Source: Rouxiella badensis (GTDB lineage: Bacteria > Pseudomonadota > Gammaproteobacteria > Enterobacterales > Enterobacteriaceae). From it: a DNA stretch of 64,000 nucleotides. The notes below the pieces were generated by a model. It did not search any database. It saw only the letters and a list, made by a program, of their open reading frames with translations, and was not told the origin of the DNA. The position numbers and the translations under genes are program-made. The DNA is taken from NCBI GenBank assembly GCA_026967495.1, contig CP114060.1, positions 3,100,001 through 3,164,000 on the forward strand, written 5' to 3'. Shown piece by piece: positions 1-8,777 of the stretch (position 1 is its first letter; every line of letters starts with the position of its first letter).

Positions 1-676
1 TGCGAATGGTTGAGCCTGGCCTCACGCAGGGTATGGTCGAATATGTCACCTTGGCTGCGTTGGCGCTGCATCGTGACCTGCCGCTGTATCTGCAACAACA
101 GAAACAGAGCCTGTGGAAGTCGCATCCGGTGGTCAGTGCAAACAAAAGACGCATTGGCGTGTTGGGGTTGGGTGAGCTTGGGCAAGCGACACTTAATATG
201 CTGAAGAATTTTGGTTTCGAATGCCACGGGTGGAGCCGTTCGGGCAATACGCCTGAGGGCGTGACCGGTTGGGCGGGCGTTGAGCAGCTGCCGGCATTTC
301 TGTCGCACTGCGATATTATGGTTTGTCTGTTGCCGCTCACGCCGCAGACGCGCGGCATGCTTAATGGCGAACTGTTTGCCCGCTTGCCAAGGGGGCGGCG
401 CTGATTCAAACCGGGCGCGGGCAACAGCTGGTGGCAGAAGACCTGCTCGCGGCACTCGACAGCGGCCATCTTCGTGCGGCAGTACTGGACGTAACCGACC
501 CTGAGCCGTTACCTTTGGAGGACGCACTGTGGTCTCACCCGGGTGTGTGGATAACGCCGCATATCGCCAGTCAGACCCAGCCGGAAACTGCCGTCACGGC
601 GCTGTTGGCCAACCTTCAGCGGTATGAGCAAGGGCAGCCCATGCAGGGTGAAATCGATAAAACCAAGGGATATTAA
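1..676 (+). pseudogene. D-2-hydroxyacid dehydrogenase, GhrA-like; 5' end outside window, frameshifted
   Basis: C-terminal part of an NAD(P)-dependent 2-hydroxyacid dehydrogenase of the glyoxylate/hydroxypyruvate reductase A type. The Rossmann motif GVLGLGELGQ, the segment RSGNTPEGV and the TPHIASQTQPETA signature near the C-terminus are visible. The start lies left of the window. The frame breaks near 390-400, where the sequence reads LPRGRR-stop; adding one base around the AAGGGGG run restores LPKGAALIQTGRGQ and the rest of the family sequence to 676. The stop is one base before the ATG of the M20 gene, so the two are probably co-transcribed. Substrate is probably glyoxylate or hydroxypyruvate by family. 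A sequencing error is as likely as a real pseudogene. Confidence 0.75.
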
Positions 677-677
677 T

Positions 678-1919
678 ATGAGCCGTACTGCCGTGAATGG
701 CGATAATTGTTTAATTAATGGGTCTTTGATTAAAGAAATCCTGCCGCGCCTCGTTGCATTGCGCCACGATCTGCATGCGCACCCCGAGTTGGGTTTTAAT
801 GAACACCGCACGGCCAAAGTCGTTGCCGAGTTTCTGCGTGAGTTGGGGCTTGAGGTTCATGAAGGCGTTGGTAAAACCGGCGTAGTCGGGGTGTTACGCA
901 AGGGCAGCAGCGGGAGAAGCGTAGGCCTGCGTGCCGATATGGACGCCTTGCCGATTATCGAACAGGGGACGCCGGACTATGTCAGCACCCATCAAGGCGT
1001 CATGCACGCCTGCGGCCATGACGGCCACACCACCATGCTGCTCGGCGCCGCGTGGCTATTGTCTAAAACTGGCGATTTTGACGGTACGGTAAACTTTATC
1101 TTCCAACCGGCCGAAGAGGGGCAGGCGGGGGCGAAAGCGATGATTGACGACGGACTGTTTACCCGCTTCCCCTGTGACAGCGTTTTCGCCGTACATAATT
1201 GGCCAGAACTGCCCGTCGGCGTGGCGCAGACGCGTCCTGGCCCTATCATGGCGGCGGCCGATCGTTTCGACATTCGCGTTTATGGCGGTGGCGGACATGC
1301 GGCTCAGCCTCACCTTTCTCCTGATACTATGCTGGCGACCAGCGAACTGGTGGTTCAGCTGAATACCGTTGTTTCCCGCTGCATCGATCCGACCGACCCA
1401 GCGTTATTGACCGTCACGCAGGTACACGGGGGATTCTCGCACAACATGATCCCCGCCGAGGCGACCATCACCGGCACGGTACGCAGTTTCGACCTTCGTA
1501 CACAGGATATTATCGAAGCCAGCCTGCGTCGTATTGCGGAACATGTTCCTGCGGCCCACGGCCTCGATGCCGAGGTGAAGTATCACCGCTATTATCCGGC
1601 GACAATCAATAGCGAAGCCGAAGCCGAGGTGGCGTTACGCGCGGCGAAAAATGCCGGACTACAGGCCAGCTTCGCGCCAAAACCGGCGCTAACGTCTGAA
1701 GACTTTTCGTTTATGTTGCAGGAAAAACCCGGCGCCTATCTGTGGCTCGGACAGGGCGACGGCAGCCCTAAACCGCTGGCACCGCTGCATCATCCAAGAT
1801 ATGACTTCAATGACGATATCATTCCGGTGGGGGTGAGGTGGTTTGTAGAGGTTGTATTAAGTCAGCTAATACCTGACTCGCCGGGCGACTGCCCAATAAA
1901 TCCGTCGATTTCTTCTTAA
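678..1919 (+). CDS. M20-family metal-dependent amidohydrolase (hippurate hydrolase/HipO type)
   Basis: Predicted cytoplasmic di-zinc amidohydrolase of 413 residues, the usual length of the HipO/AbgB/IAA-amino-acid hydrolase group, which cleaves N-acyl amino acids. Motifs in order: RHDLHAHPELGFNE near the N-terminus, the metal-binding GLRADMDALPI and HACGHDGHTTMLLGAA, PAEEGQAGAKAMI with the catalytic glutamate pair, and the lid region GGGGHAAQPHLSPD. I place the start at 678, not at an upstream in-frame ATG at 624, because AAGGGA lies 7 bases before it and the upstream option overlaps the dehydrogenase. It sits between a dehydrogenase and an aminotransferase, which suggests amino-acid-derivative catabolism. 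The exact substrate cannot be read. Confidence 0.85.
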   Translation: MSRTAVNGDNCLINGSLIKEILPRLVALRHDLHAHPELGFNEHRTAKVVAEFLRELGLEVHEGVGKTGVVGVLRKGSSGRSVGLRADMDALPIIEQGTPDYVSTHQGVMHACGHDGHTTMLLGAAWLLSKTGDFDGTVNFIFQPAEEGQAGAKAMIDDGLFTRFPCDSVFAVHNWPELPVGVAQTRPGPIMAAADRFDIRVYGGGGHAAQPHLSPDTMLATSELVVQLNTVVSRCIDPTDPALLTVTQVHGGFSHNMIPAEATITGTVRSFDLRTQDIIEASLRRIAEHVPAAHGLDAEVKYHRYYPATINSEAEAEVALRAAKNAGLQASFAPKPALTSEDFSFMLQEKPGAYLWLGQGDGSPKPLAPLHHPRYDFNDDIIPVGVRWFVEVVLSQLIPDSPGDCPINPSISS

Positions 1920-2087
1920 ATTTGCAATTAAAAAACCATTTGCGATTAAAGAAAACAACTGCCTTTTAACGCCCAATTACCGCATGATATTTTTTCTGAA
2001 CCGCCATTACGGCACGAAATAAACGCATAGATTGAGATACTGAATCAAATTCTGACAGCGCCCGAATTAACTGGATGAGGTAATGCT

Positions 2088-3404
2088 ATGCACAATGTAT
2101 TAAATACACTGCCCGTAATTGAAGATGATACTGACTGGCTTGCGCTTCGCCAACAGCACGTTCCGCGTGGGGTGGTAACCGCACACAGCCTGGTTATCGC
2201 GAAAGCGAAAGGCTCAGAAGTGTGGAGCGATGACGGTCGTCGTTACCTCGATTTTGTTGGCGGCATCGGCGTATTAAACGTTGGACACAATCATCCTGAA
2301 GTGGTTAGGGCCGTTCAGCGTCAACTGGAAAATGTCTCCCACGCCTGTTTTCAGGTCGTCGCCTATCCTCCCTATATTGAATTGGCAAAACGTTTGAATA
2401 AAGTGGTTGGAAAGGGGGAGCATTATAAATCAGTACTCTTTACTTCCGGCGCTGAGGCCGTTGAAAATGCGGTTAAAATTGCGCGTTCTTATACTAATCG
2501 TTCCGGCGTTATTGTCTTTGACGGCGCTTTCCACGGGCGCACATTATTAGGCTGTGCGCTGACCGGAATGAGCCAGCCTTATAAACAAAACTTCGGGCCT
2601 TTCCCCGGTGATATATATCGTATTCCTTATCCGAATGCATTCCACGGTATTACGCCCGAGGACTCTCTAAAGGCCCTCGATACCCTTTTCGCCACGCAAA
2701 CTCTGCCAGAGCGCGTCGCGGCTATCCTGATTGAGCCGGTTCAGGGCGATGGTGGATTCTTGCCAGCGCCTAAGGCCTTTATGCAGGCACTGCGTGACCT
2801 GACCCAAAAACACGGCATTCTGCTGGTCTGTGATGAAGTGCAGACAGGCTTTGGTCGCACCGGCAAGATGTTTGGCTTCCAGCATTCTGACATCACGCCA
2901 GACTTGATAACCGTGGCGAAGAGCCTCGGCGGCGGCTTGCCTATTTCGGGCGTCGTGGGTAAAGCAGAAATCATGGATTCTCCAACGCCGGGCGGGTTGG
3001 GAGGCACTTACGGCGGTAATGCGCTGTCCTGTGCGGCGGCACTGGCGGTGCTAGACGTGCTCGAAAACGAGCGTTTACTCGAGCGTTCGGTGAAGCTGGG
3101 CCAACAGCTTGAAACGCGCCTGCGCCAGCTGGCAGAGAAGTATGCCTGCATCGGTGAGGTGCGCGGCGTGGGCTTTATGCAGGCGGTCGAAATCGTCGAT
3201 TACGATACCGGCAAACCGGATGCGGCGCTGACCGAGAAAATTCTCAGCTGTGCCTGCGACGCTGGGCTGTTGCTGATTAAGTGCGGTCTGTATCGCAACA
3301 CCATTCGCTTCCTGGCGCCTTTAGTGACCACCGATGCTCAGCTGGAGGAGGCAATGCACATCTTTGATATCGCGCTGGCACGAGGAACGGGCCGTTTGGA
3401 TTAA
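2088..3404 (+). CDS. Class III PLP aminotransferase, 4-aminobutyrate transaminase-like
   Basis: 438 residues, full length for GabT/PuuE-type omega-aminotransferases, which move the amino group of 4-aminobutyrate or a related omega-amino acid to 2-oxoglutarate. Visible family features: DFVGGIGVLNVGHNHPEV, the TSGAEAVENAVKIAR cofactor-binding stretch, GAFHGRTLLGCALTG, IEPVQGDGGF, LLVCDEVQTGFGRTG with the PLP-contacting Asp, and TVAKSLGGGLPISG with the catalytic lysine. It lies 168 bases after the M20 gene, so it may have its own promoter. The Lrp-type gene that follows is a plausible local regulator. GabT, PuuE and other omega-transaminases cannot be separated by eye. Confidence 0.88.
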   Translation: MHNVLNTLPVIEDDTDWLALRQQHVPRGVVTAHSLVIAKAKGSEVWSDDGRRYLDFVGGIGVLNVGHNHPEVVRAVQRQLENVSHACFQVVAYPPYIELAKRLNKVVGKGEHYKSVLFTSGAEAVENAVKIARSYTNRSGVIVFDGAFHGRTLLGCALTGMSQPYKQNFGPFPGDIYRIPYPNAFHGITPEDSLKALDTLFATQTLPERVAAILIEPVQGDGGFLPAPKAFMQALRDLTQKHGILLVCDEVQTGFGRTGKMFGFQHSDITPDLITVAKSLGGGLPISGVVGKAEIMDSPTPGGLGGTYGGNALSCAAALAVLDVLENERLLERSVKLGQQLETRLRQLAEKYACIGEVRGVGFMQAVEIVDYDTGKPDAALTEKILSCACDAGLLLIKCGLYRNTIRFLAPLVTTDAQLEEAMHIFDIALARGTGRLD

Positions 3405-3597
3405 TTTTTCTCCAGATATTTCATAGACTTTTATTACAAAGCGGAGGCAAAAACTCTCTGCGCCTGGCGCTGGTATTTCACTGCAAAAGCATGGTATATC
3501 CTATTCATGGCTTTTATGTGAATTCAGGGTCGAATCAGGTGCAGAGGGAAATCTGCTCTTTATTCCCGGTCGACGCTCAAGAAGACAGTGAGGTGCT

Positions 3598-4104
3598 ATG
3601 AACGGCTTTTTAAAACTTGATCGCATCGACATCAATATACTGGTTCAACTGCAAAAAGATGGGCGCATTAGCAACGTCAACCTTGCGGATGCCGTCGGTT
3701 TGTCGCCTAGCCCTTGCCTCCAGCGGGTTAAACGCCTCGAAAGTGCAGGGTATATCACCGGTTATGAGGCTCACGTCAACCTGCCTAAAATCACCGACTC
3801 GGTGACGGTGTTTACTGAAGTGACGCTACAGGGGCATCGCCGTGAAGAGTTCTCCCGGTTTGAAAACTGCATCCGCGAATATGACGAACTGATTGAATGC
3901 CACCTGATAACCGGCGGCTATGACTATCTGCTGCGTTTCATCACTCGCAGCATTGAACACTATCAGGAAGTGATAGAATCTTTACTGGATAAGAATATTG
4001 GTATCGATAAGTATTTTAGCTATATCGTTATAAAATCCCCGATCATCAAAAGTAGCGTCCCACTGCGCACGTTGCTTACCCAACAGATGCAAAACACCAA
4101 TTAA
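3598..4104 (+). CDS. Lrp/AsnC-family transcriptional regulator
   Basis: 168 residues. The N-terminal winged helix-turn-helix reads LDRIDINILVQLQKDGRISN followed by LADAVGLSPSPCLQRVKRLE, the classic Lrp/AsnC pattern. The C-terminal half (VFTEVTLQGHRREEF to DYLLRFITRSIEHYQEVIE) matches the ligand-binding RAM domain. Lrp-family proteins sense amino acids and control nearby catabolic genes, so the likely targets are the aminotransferase/amidohydrolase genes directly upstream; this is inference from position. It is not global Lrp itself: the sequence is clearly diverged and lies in a catabolic context. A strong hairpin terminator follows the stop. Confidence 0.88.
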   Translation: MNGFLKLDRIDINILVQLQKDGRISNVNLADAVGLSPSPCLQRVKRLESAGYITGYEAHVNLPKITDSVTVFTEVTLQGHRREEFSRFENCIREYDELIECHLITGGYDYLLRFITRSIEHYQEVIESLLDKNIGIDKYFSYIVIKSPIIKSSVPLRTLLTQQMQNTN

Positions 4105-4118
4105 TCTCATCTTTTTCC

Positions 4119-4160
4119 AATAGCACCCGACGCTAAAATAGCGCCGGGTGCTATTATTTC
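4119..4160 (+). terminator. Rho-independent terminator after the Lrp-type regulator
   Basis: Long inverted repeat: left arm 4119-4135 (AATAGCACCCGACGCTA) and right arm 4139-4155 (TAGCGCCGGGTGCTATT), pairing along 17 positions with one mismatch and a 3-base loop, followed by a T-rich ATTTC. It starts 15 bases after the regulator stop. Confidence 0.8.
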
Positions 4161-4366
4161 AGTCTGATGCTCATTTTTTTACAATTTTGTGGTTTATTTT
4201 CGTTTTGTGATCGACAGCATTCTTGATTGCAGCGCAATAAACGAATAAGGTTTGTCCTATGGGCCTTATTTATGTATGGCTAAACAAATTCTCAACCCCG
4301 ATCAATCCTCAGTGAGGGAGAAGACACTAATAAAGTTATGGCAAGGTTAATGAGCGGAGGTATTGG

Positions 4367-5062
4367 ATGGTGTTAACCCGAGATTTTCTGCGTAACGCAG
4401 ACTGCAAAACAGCATTCGGCAGCATTGACGAGTCAATCTTATTGACCGCAGAGCAACGCTCGGCCTCGCTTGACTGTGCTCTGGCGAAAAGACCGGATAA
4501 AAGCCCGGTGTGGATCTTCGGCTACGGCTCGCTGATGTGGAATCCTATTTTCGATTCCGAAGAGTCATGTCCTGCAACGCTCAATGGTTATCATCGTGCC
4601 TTTTGCCTGCGCTTGACCGCAGGGCGTGGATCTCATGCTCAGCCCGGCCGTATGCTGGCGCTGACCGAAGGCGGCAAAACAACGGGTCTTGCGTTCAGAC
4701 TGCCGGAAGACAAGCTGCGTGAGGATCTTGAACTGCTGTGGAAGCGCGAGATGCTTACCGGCAGCTACTGTCCGACCTGGTGTGAGCTTGAGTTGGCCGA
4801 CGGGAGAACCGTCACGGCGTTGGTGTTTATCATGAACCCGCAGCATCCGTCGTTCGAGTCAGATACGCGTTATGAGGTGATTGCGCCTCTGATTGCCAAG
4901 GCCAGCGGTCCACTCGGGACCAATGCGCAATATCTATTTGCGCTGGAGAAAGAGCTGAAGACCTACGGCATGAACGATGACTGCATGAGCGAACTGGTTA
5001 ATCAGGTAAGAATGTTATTAGGTATCTCGACAAATCCCACCACGGACATTCAGCTCATTTAG
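4367..5062 (+). CDS. chaC: ChaC-type gamma-glutamylcyclotransferase (glutathione-specific)
   Basis: 231 residues, the usual ChaC length. ChaC enzymes cleave glutathione to 5-oxoproline and cysteinylglycine in the cytoplasm. The signature VWIFGYGSLMWNP binds the gamma-glutamyl group, and LLWKREMLTGSY carries the catalytic glutamate; YHRAFCL and MNPQHPSFE are further conserved blocks. The start at 4367 has CGGAGG 7 bases upstream. The first 45 residues are variable and precede the fold. It is monocistronic, between a terminator and an accessory block, and so marks the conserved side of that boundary. Confidence 0.88.
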   Translation: MVLTRDFLRNADCKTAFGSIDESILLTAEQRSASLDCALAKRPDKSPVWIFGYGSLMWNPIFDSEESCPATLNGYHRAFCLRLTAGRGSHAQPGRMLALTEGGKTTGLAFRLPEDKLREDLELLWKREMLTGSYCPTWCELELADGRTVTALVFIMNPQHPSFESDTRYEVIAPLIAKASGPLGTNAQYLFALEKELKTYGMNDDCMSELVNQVRMLLGISTNPTTDIQLI

Positions 5063-5114
5063 ATAAGCCATCGGGTATAATGTGTATCCAACCCTTATTC
5101 GCTCACCCGCAAAC

Positions 5115-5148
5115 GCCCGAAATACCCTAAGGTTTTCGGGCTTTTTTA
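5115..5148 (+). terminator. Rho-independent terminator after chaC
   Basis: GCCCGAAA (5115-5122) pairs with TTTTCGGGC (5133-5141), followed by six T. It ends the chaC transcript. Confidence 0.8.
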
Positions 5149-5190
5149 TAAATGTTTTCCGGTGTAAGGGTTAACCGTAGCGTGGAGTAG

Positions 5191-5343
5191 AACTTCTTCG
5201 GTGAGCCGGTGCTGGGGGCGCGCATCAATGTTAGCGCCACGCTGACGGATCCGGAGATGACCCAGACCCGGAGCGGGGACGGGAGGGGCATGACACAGGC
5301 CGACCCGCGTGAGTTTAATTTTTCTGCGACCTACGATTTCTAA
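5191..5343 (+). pseudogene. Remnant: C-terminal end of a TonB-dependent outer-membrane receptor
   Basis: A stretch of 50 sense codons follows an in-frame TAG and ends in a stop. It begins NFFGEPVLGARINVSATLTD and ends EFNFSATYDF. The FFGEP-then-beta-strand pattern and the final aromatic phenylalanine are typical of the last two strands of TonB-dependent receptors, where the terminal Phe is the outer-membrane assembly signal. There is no start codon or plug domain, and the rest of the gene (normally about 2 kb) is missing. This looks like the scar of a deletion at the left edge of the accessory block. The family call rests on a short segment. Confidence 0.5.
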
Positions 5344-5631
5344 TATAGCCTTCACTGCGGTGTTAATTCACTGTGGTTTTTATTATTCTTTCATTATTCG
5401 CTTATTTAAATAAACTTTACTTTCCTATTGCATCACGCCCAGCATTACCCTTTTTATCTGCCAAATGGTTGCTTTGTATCTTGTGCTGGTATAACCGCCA
5501 TTACATAATGATATCGTAAGTTAATAATGCCTTATAAGCACTCAGCTATTACCGGAAAAACGCAGTGAGTGCATAAAACCAAAGTTCATTAATGGGTAAG
5601 TCATCATTTAATTAATTTGGAAATAAATGCC
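5344..5631. other. AT-rich intergenic leader of the repeat-protein array
   Basis: No gene is supported here. The segment is visibly rich in A and T runs compared with the catabolic operons around it, as is common upstream of horizontally acquired or H-NS-silenced genes. It should hold the promoter for the first repeat-protein gene. I could not pick a convincing -35/-10 pair or a HrpL-type box. Confidence 0.4.
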
Positions 5632-8121
5632 ATGAGCGATTTTTCAATATTACCGAACCCCGGCACATCAATCATTTCTTCATCATCAATGCCAATGTCG
5701 AGGCCCGACCCTCAGTCATTTTTAAACAATATTACCCACGTCAGTCAAAGCACGGAGGTCACCTGTTCACAGGCTCTGCCTGCTTGCCTTCATCGAGAAA
5801 GTCAAAGATTGGTAATGAACAAACCACCTTTATAAATAACCTTATTCAACAATCAGGATGTGCTAATAACGTCGTTGAGGCCGCACGCGTCTGGCTAGAT
5901 AATAAGCAAGAACTTGAAGCGTTACACATCTCAAGAGGTACTCTGGCAGAGCTTTGTAGCGTGCCACAAAAGGAATTATTCGCCCGTATCGGCAAGCTTG
6001 CCGTGCTGTCAAAGCTCGCGAAAATCAAACTTTCAGATGAACAACAGAGCATGATCACCAGGATCAGTGACGCCACAGGATGCAGGAGGAACCGGGCTCT
6101 CACCTCCGTTGCATGGGAGAAAAATAAAACCCAGTTGTTAAATAATAATATAGACGTGAAATTATTTGCCAGCAGGTGCGACGTTAACCCTCTGTCACTG
6201 GTGTGTTATATTTCTCAAAAAAAAGGTGCTGGAAGCGGCTTGATAGCAATATCAGGCAACAGGTAGATAAACTCATTAATACTGCCGGGTGTAAAGGCGT
6301 CCCTAGCTTGGCTTCCGAGGTGTGGTATGAAAATAAAAAGACCTTAAAACAACTTGGGGTATCGAATATGGTATTTTGCTTTCGCTGTGGTGTGAAGACG
6401 CTTGCTATTAATACCGACCTGAGCATGCTTAATTATGTACCGCCGTCAAAAGAACCTGATTTCACGCCGCAACAGCGAGCACAGGTCGACAAGATTATTG
6501 AGGCGACTTCTTGCCTGAGCAATCCGGTGCTGGCGGCAAATGCCTGGGTTAAAAATCTGCAGCTGATGTCCGAGATGAACATTCGGCAGGAAGCCTTCGC
6601 TAACGCCAGTAGAGTCAATGCCACAGACCTGTTCATTAAAATACAAAAAGAGCGGGCACGCACCCGAGCATTGACAGAAACGCAACACGCGCTGCTGAAC
6701 CGTATTGCCGTTAAAACCCGCTGCTGGCATTCCTCTACTAAAAGTGCCTGCGCCTGGCTGGATAATGAGCAATCTATTATTAAAGAAGATATTTGGCCGA
6801 TAAATTTTGCCGAATTCTGTGGGATCAATTTAGACACATTTGGCTGGAGGATTGCCCGTGAAAGACGCGACAGAGTCATTCCTACCTCGGCGCAGCTAAG
6901 AGTTACAGAAGAAATAATACTCGCTGAGAACTCTGGAGGTAAGCCGTTAGAGACGGCCCAGGCCTGGGATAAAAATAAAAAAGTCTGCTCGACGCCGGAT
7001 TGACAGCCTGGCAATTTGAATATGCCAGTAAGGTCTGTTCCGGCACCATTTCATCACGGATTAGCTGTGTTTATAGGCCGCGAAAGAAAGGCCAGAAAAC
7101 CCCGCAGTGGCGTTTACTGCATGAAAAACGCCTGCAGGAACAGCAGCAAGTGATGGATGCCATCATTCTGAGTCTCGAATTGCAGAAAAAACCTCAACAA
7201 AAGCACGCTTGCCTGGATAGAAAACCAACAAAATTTAGCGGATCTAAAGATAAGCAAAGTGCAATTTTCCCGCCGCTGCAATATTAATCCACAGTCATTG
7301 ACCTCCTCGGTCAGTCGATTAAGAAAAAACAATGGCAGTTGCCCACCCCGGTCCGCTCAATATCTTCCCCCTGTGCCGCCGACGGGCATAAAAACGGGAC
7401 TCGCCGCCGTTCGCGCTCAACTCGGGCGGGTCGACAGGCCCTCAATTAACAACTCACTGCCTATCCTTCGCCACCCTGATAATCCTCAGCACAGTTTGAC
7501 GCTTGAAACGCTGGGCCTAGATGTGAATGCCAATGTCTCACAAATCAGGGTGACCCATTGGGGTAGCATGGAGCAAGTGTTTGCACGGTTACCCATTCTG
7601 GGACGCCTGAAATTGAAATCTAGACTTTTCATAGAATTACATCGACAGCTGTTGGATGAAAGAGGGCAGAGCAAGCCTATGAGTACGCTGATGAGCAATG
7701 CCGGAGAGCATCGTCTTGCTAACGGGGAGGACGGAATTATTAATCTGGATACGGGGGTGGTTAACCCCGGCCCAGCACCGGTGCCCATCAATACGGTATT
7801 GGGATTTTACGCGGGTTTACTGCTCGATAGTGCTACTTCACAGAAAAGGGTGCGTCAAACAGGAGCGGCAGAATTGAGCACTGATGCCTTTCAGGGCGGC
7901 AATATCTTACGCAATATCAACACCGGTAGATTGCCCGGGAGCCGCCGCTGGCCGAAAATAATGTCGCCGCCGTTCAGGTTAATTCGCGGCTTATAGCCTA
8001 CATCACTACGCGTGATATTGCGGCGGGTGAAGAATACTTCGTTGATTATGGTGTCCATTACAACCCTCTGTTTGGCATCGAAAAGGCCAGGCAGAAACAG
8101 CTCGCCGCCGGACGTCTTTAA
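5632..8121 (+). pseudogene. Repeat/SET-domain protein, copy A (decayed)
   Basis: First of three tandem paralogues. It starts with MSDFSILPNPGTSIIS, as the others do, and carries the same series of about seven 68-75-residue repeats (pattern AW-x2-N, then FA-x3-VN) and a C-terminal SET-like region ending near DIAAGEEYFVDYG, here with a canonical GEE motif. By alignment to copy B the frame breaks near 5770-5800 (one base lost), at the A8 tract 6217-6224 (minus one), near 6980-7000 (one lost), near 7170-7190 (one gained) and near 7935-7970 (one lost). About 12 codons of the SET region are also missing. Five breaks mark genuine decay rather than isolated read errors, although the A8 break is shared with copies B and C. 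The stop is 20 bases before copy B. Confidence 0.7.
6217..6226 (+). other. A8 slip site in copy A
   Basis: Eight adenines (6217-6224) followed by GG, in zero-frame phase CAA AAA AAA GGT. A minus-one shift here continues the protein as RCWKRLDSN and on into repeat 3. The zero frame stops 13 codons further on, at TAG 6264-6266. The same tract and phase occur in copies B and C. Confidence 0.5.
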
Positions 8122-8141
8122 TTAATCTGGGAATAAACGCC

Positions 8142-8777
8142 ATGAGCGATTTTTCAATATTATCGAACCCCGGCACATCAATCATTTCTTCATCTTTAAT
8201 GCCACTGTCGAGGCCCGATCCACAATCATTTTTAAACAATATTACCCGCGTTAGCCAAAGTACTGAGGTCACCAGTTCACAGGGGTATGACGGTTGGCTT
8301 TCCTCTGGAAAGCGAAAGTTCGGTAATGACCAAATCAGTTTTGTACATAACCTCATTAAACAATCAGGATGTAACAAAAGCGCAATCAAGGTTGCGCGCG
8401 TCTGGTTGGATAATCAGCAAAAACTTGAGGAATTACGTATCTCGAGAAGTTCGCTGGCAGAACTTAGTGGGGTAAAAAAGAAGACGCTTTACGCTAATAT
8501 TTCTCAACTTGCCATTGATTCACGGCTGATGGAATTCCCATTCTCAAATGAACAGCAGAGCCTTATCGACAGGATCATTGACGCCACTGGGGGCAGGGGT
8601 AATTTAACTCTCACCGCCGCTGCCTGGGAAAATAATAAAGATCTGTTGTTAAAAAATAAAATTGATCTGCGATTATTTGCCAGCAGGTGCCGCGTCAACC
8701 CTCATTCACTGATGTGTTTTATTTCTGAAAAAAAAGGGACTGGGAGCGGCTTCCTGAAAACACTAGGGATCAGTTAG
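8142..8777 (+). CDS. Repeat/SET-domain protein, copy B, zero-frame N-terminal part
   Basis: 211 residues if read without a shift. Residues 1-60 are Ser/Thr/Pro-rich with no hydrophobic signal peptide (MSDFSILSNPGTSIIS, then SSLMPLSRPDPQ); such a start resembles type III secretion signals, but that is inference. Two repeats follow: repeat 1 holds SGCNK and VARVWLDNQQKLEEL, repeat 2 holds AAAWENNKDLLL and LFASRCRVNPHSL. The zero frame ends 13 codons after the A8 tract at 8728-8735. The minus-one frame has no stop and joins repeats 3-7 and the SET region, giving a 900-residue product for 8142-10843. Start: GGGA 12 bases upstream, in a leader also present before copy A. No function is known to me for this family. 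Confidence 0.75.
   Translation: MSDFSILSNPGTSIISSSLMPLSRPDPQSFLNNITRVSQSTEVTSSQGYDGWLSSGKRKFGNDQISFVHNLIKQSGCNKSAIKVARVWLDNQQKLEELRISRSSLAELSGVKKKTLYANISQLAIDSRLMEFPFSNEQQSLIDRIIDATGGRGNLTLTAAAWENNKDLLLKNKIDLRLFASRCRVNPHSLMCFISEKKGTGSGFLKTLGIS
8728..8738 (+). other. A8 slip site in copy B
   Basis: Eight adenines (8728-8735) followed by GGG, phase GAA AAA AAA GGG. Minus-one reading gives EKKRDWERLPEN and continues as repeat 3 with no stop until 10843. The zero-frame stop is TAG at 8775-8777. Poly-A tracts of this length are known substrates for RNA-polymerase slippage and, as A-AAA-AAG, for minus-one ribosomal frameshifting. They are also frequent homopolymer read errors. Confidence 0.5.

Noticed and set aside
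8006..8389. Minus-strand open frame across the copy A/copy B junction
   Set aside because: It lies entirely antisense to the paralogues and shows no family pattern; a shadow of conserved coding sequence.
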